A stretch of 40,309 bases of DNA, taken from positions 1 to 40,309 of IMG/VR virus record IMGVR_UViG_3300047552_001188, one strand, 5' to 3'. Positions 38,362 through 40,309 of this stretch are shown piece after piece. Below the pieces are notes generated by a model that saw only the letters and a program-made list of their open reading frames with translations, searched no databases and was not told where the DNA came from. Position 1 is the stretch's first letter, and each line of letters begins with the position of its first letter. The DNA comes from a virus. The position numbers and the translations under genes were made by a program.

Positions 38362-39342
38362 TTAATTTATTGATATTAACTCGCAAGACAGAAGTGCGGA
38401 AAGGTCTTTTCCACCTGCATAGGAGATACTTGACCTTAAATCTTCTTGCAACTCTATTAATAAATCTTCCATATCACCCTTATAATCAAGGAATAACTTT
38501 TTTCCCTCAACATGGGTATATTTACCCTTGTTATGCTCTGAAGCGGACCCATAGTAAACACATTTCTTATGCCCATCAATTTCTATTATCTCACCCGCTG
38601 ACTGGTTGTACCCGCAGAAAATAGAACCCGCCATGACCATAGTAGCACCGCATGCTATTGCCTTGGCAATATCCCCATGTTCACGAATTCCACCATCAGC
38701 AATAACAGGCTTCTTAGCAGCAGATACACACTCTTGTAAACATGATATAGTGGGTCTTGTGAATCCCGTCTTAACCTTTGTGGTACATGCCAAACCGGGA
38801 CCTATGAAGAGTTTGCAACAATCGGCGCCCCATCTCTCTATTTCCTGGACCGCTTCCGCTACTGCCATATTCCCAACAATCAGAAATGTTTTTGGTAGGC
38901 GATCCTTTATATACTTTATCATCTTCTCTGCCTTCGGGGACCAAGCAGATGCGATATCAAGTGTTATGTAATCAGGTTTACGGTTTGCGGATACTATGGA
39001 ATTAATTTGTTTGTATGAATCGTCATTCACACCTATGCTTATAGATGTATAGTACCCATAGGACTCCATCTCATCAATAAACTTAACAGGATCGGTACCA
39101 AAACGATGCATGACATAGAACCAACCCTTGGATGCCAAATATTTACAGGTTTCTATATTAACAACGGACGCCATGTTGGCGGGACATACTGGCATCTTAA
39201 AACTTCTTGGACCAAATTCAACAGAAGTATCACACTGACTTCGACTCCCAACTATTCCTTTTTTCCTGGAAAGAAGGTAAACATCACCGTAATTATATTC
39301 TCTGCGAACGCTTATAGATTTACTTGTATGAGATTTTTCCAC
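38362..39342 (-). CDS. guaC: GMP reductase
   Basis: 326 aa, matching bacterial GuaC, without the CBS domains of IMP dehydrogenase. It has PANMASVV (54-61), the catalytic loop FIGPGLACTTKVKTGF (179-194) with C186, IADGGIREHGD (214-224) and YYGSASEHNKG (263-273), the GMPR-type active-site flap. It reduces GMP to IMP using NADPH, which moves purine flux from guanine to adenine. That would suit an AT-rich genome. It starts at GTG behind AAGGAG. The gene ends at a strong terminator. The exact role in infection is inferred. Confidence 0.9.
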   Translation of the reverse strand: MEKSHTSKSISVRREYNYGDVYLLSRKKGIVGSRSQCDTSVEFGPRSFKMPVCPANMASVVNIETCKYLASKGWFYVMHRFGTDPVKFIDEMESYGYYTSISIGVNDDSYKQINSIVSANRKPDYITLDIASAWSPKAEKMIKYIKDRLPKTFLIVGNMAVAEAVQEIERWGADCCKLFIGPGLACTTKVKTGFTRPTISCLQECVSAAKKPVIADGGIREHGDIAKAIACGATMVMAGSIFCGYNQSAGEIIEIDGHKKCVYYGSASEHNKGKYTHVEGKKLFLDYKGDMEDLLIELQEDLRSSISYAGGKDLSALLSCELISIN

Positions 39343-39384
39343 TTCACTTCTCCTTATATCAACGATTTTATATCCGACATTTAG

Positions 39385-40077
39385 TTATTCAATAAACTTC
39401 TTCCACCCGCGACGATCCTGCTCATGTTTTGTTATTGGGTGTAGAGAAGAAACAAATCTATTTTTTCCGCCGTCTATATTGTGAATAACCTGAAATGCCA
39501 ATTTCTCAATAGGTATTGATAAGTTTTTATAGTCAATTATTATTTCTATATCCTCACCAACTCTAACATTAACCCCGTCACCAGACCACTTTAAAAAATT
39601 CTGAGGAGTTCTTGATATAACTCTATATCCATCTGGGGTTACGTTTGACCACAACCCCCCCTCATGCTTATAAAAAGTTACTTCATTTTGATTCGAAATT
39701 ATTACTTGATAGAATATTTCTATATTATCGGTATTTACAAAATATAATTCAACTCCGGATTTCTCCCACGGTTTAACACCAACTGCCGAATTATCTAAAA
39801 GATTAGTTTTGAAATTAAATGTTAATTTATCATCATCACTGTAACACCTAACAATAATATCACTATCCCCTACACTTTTTCCGAGAGGTATCATCGGGGG
39901 TAATATAAACCCACCGATGATACTGTTATTTGATTGAACCGGTAAACTTGTGATTGTATCTTTATCAGTATTAATATCTTCTTTTTTTAAAAATATATCG
40001 TATATTAAACTCATAGACGCTAGAAGAAGGGACACTGAAACGAGTAAAAATACAGAAAATTTAGTGTAGAATTTCAT
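39385..40077 (-). CDS. membrane-anchored CBM9-like protein
   Basis: 230 aa with an N-terminal signal-anchor (10-27, FLLVSVSLLLASMSLIY) and an extracytoplasmic beta-sandwich. VKPWEKSGVELYFVN, YQVIISNQNEV and a C-terminal GWKKF suggest the CBM9/DOMON-type carbohydrate-binding fold. It may act at the host envelope and bind a surface sugar. The family assignment is from pattern only and could be wrong. It overlaps the upstream partial gene by 4 bases (ATGA). Confidence 0.65.
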   Translation of the reverse strand: MKFYTKFSVFLLVSVSLLLASMSLIYDIFLKKEDINTDKDTITSLPVQSNNSIIGGFILPPMIPLGKSVGDSDIIVRCYSDDDKLTFNFKTNLLDNSAVGVKPWEKSGVELYFVNTDNIEIFYQVIISNQNEVTFYKHEGGLWSNVTPDGYRVISRTPQNFLKWSGDGVNVRVGEDIEIIIDYKNLSIPIEKLAFQVIHNIDGGKNRFVSSLHPITKHEQDRRGWKKFIE

Positions 40078-40309
40078 TGTTCTTTATATGGTAGTTTACT
40101 AATAATAGATGAAGTTTTCTCCTTTAAGGAATCATAGTCGTCCAATAGTTTGCGATATTTATCTTCCATGTCTTTAAATTTACTGTTTGAAATTATATTT
40201 CCATCGTAAAAATTTCTATACTCATCAATAAATTTTCTATATTCTGTTATTTTGTTGGAGGAATTTCTAACTTTCTTAACATTTTCTTCAAATTCAGTTT
40301 TCTTATCAG
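40074..40309 (-). CDS. Lys/Glu-rich helical protein, 5' end missing
   Basis: An open frame runs from the window edge to TGA at 40076-40074, with 77 residues visible. They are charged and helical (EFEENVKKVRNSSNKI, KDMEDKYRKLLDDYDSLK), likely a coiled coil. The ATGA overlap with the CBM9-like gene shows a shared operon. No family recognised. Confidence 0.7.
   Translation of the reverse strand, partial: DKKTEFEENVKKVRNSSNKITEYRKFIDEYRNFYDGNIISNSKFKDMEDKYRKLLDDYDSLKEKTSSIISKLPYKEQ

Noticed and set aside
38362-39342. IMP dehydrogenase
   Set aside because: The length and GSASEH flap fit GMP reductase, and there are no CBS domains.

Overview
The window looks like part of a large, AT-rich genome of a tailed double-stranded DNA phage with a contractile, T4-type tail. 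The evidence is a run of baseplate and spike genes (gp25-like, gp6-like, gp5-like, a tail-protein-I-like giant), several collagen-like or LamG tail fibres, dense gene packing with ATGA/TAATG overlaps, and recurrent TATAAATA-type motifs like T4 late promoters. TAA, TGA and TAG all serve as stops, so the standard bacterial code applies. No integrase, tRNA, IS element or CRISPR array was seen. The host cannot be named from sequence. One GC-rich exported protein resembles cargo from a bacterial host, perhaps planctomycete-like (a weak guess).

Almost every gene lies on the minus strand, so the transcriptional order runs from high to low coordinates. From the right edge: a coiled-coil protein (partial), a membrane-anchored CBM9-like protein and a GMP reductase, closed by a hairpin terminator (38302-38330). 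A late-type promoter follows, then a fibre/adhesin block (38278-29547) with a 120-aa protein, a 457-aa-class fibre with a duplicated HxxLxGLQGG module, a 1300-aa LamG/beta-helix fibre and an 883-aa fibre carrying a seven-bladed propeller and a collagen stalk. Next is an accessory block (29545-23728): small membrane and orphan proteins, an RmlA-like nucleotidyltransferase, a purine phosphoribosyltransferase and an Fe-S PD-(D/E)XK nuclease. Here sigma70-like promoters appear instead of late motifs.

The region 23720-15725 is a glycan-modification island. It encodes a four-domain glycosyltransferase / GT9-like / kinase-like / methyltransferase fusion, an HD-like protein, a sulfotransferase, a fucosyltransferase-like GT-B enzyme, a GT25 glycosyltransferase and an APS kinase. 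Facing it on the plus strand are an FkbM methyltransferase and a chimeric secreted protein. APS kinase supplies PAPS and the sulfotransferase consumes it, so this part reads as a phage-encoded sugar-building and sulfation route. The target could be the phage's own Thr-rich collagen-like fibres or the host surface.

The left third (15288-1) is the tail block: a small CPxC membrane protein, a 185-aa unknown, the gp5-like spike without an evident lysozyme domain, gp25, an enlarged gp6, a 1924-aa PKD/tail-protein-I giant, a 370-aa fibre, and a collagen-like fibre running off the left edge. Three genes lack an obvious complete or ATG-started frame and had to be read directly: the left-edge fibre (1-1814), a 54-aa GTG-started gene (24590-24754) and the right-edge partial gene (40074-40309).
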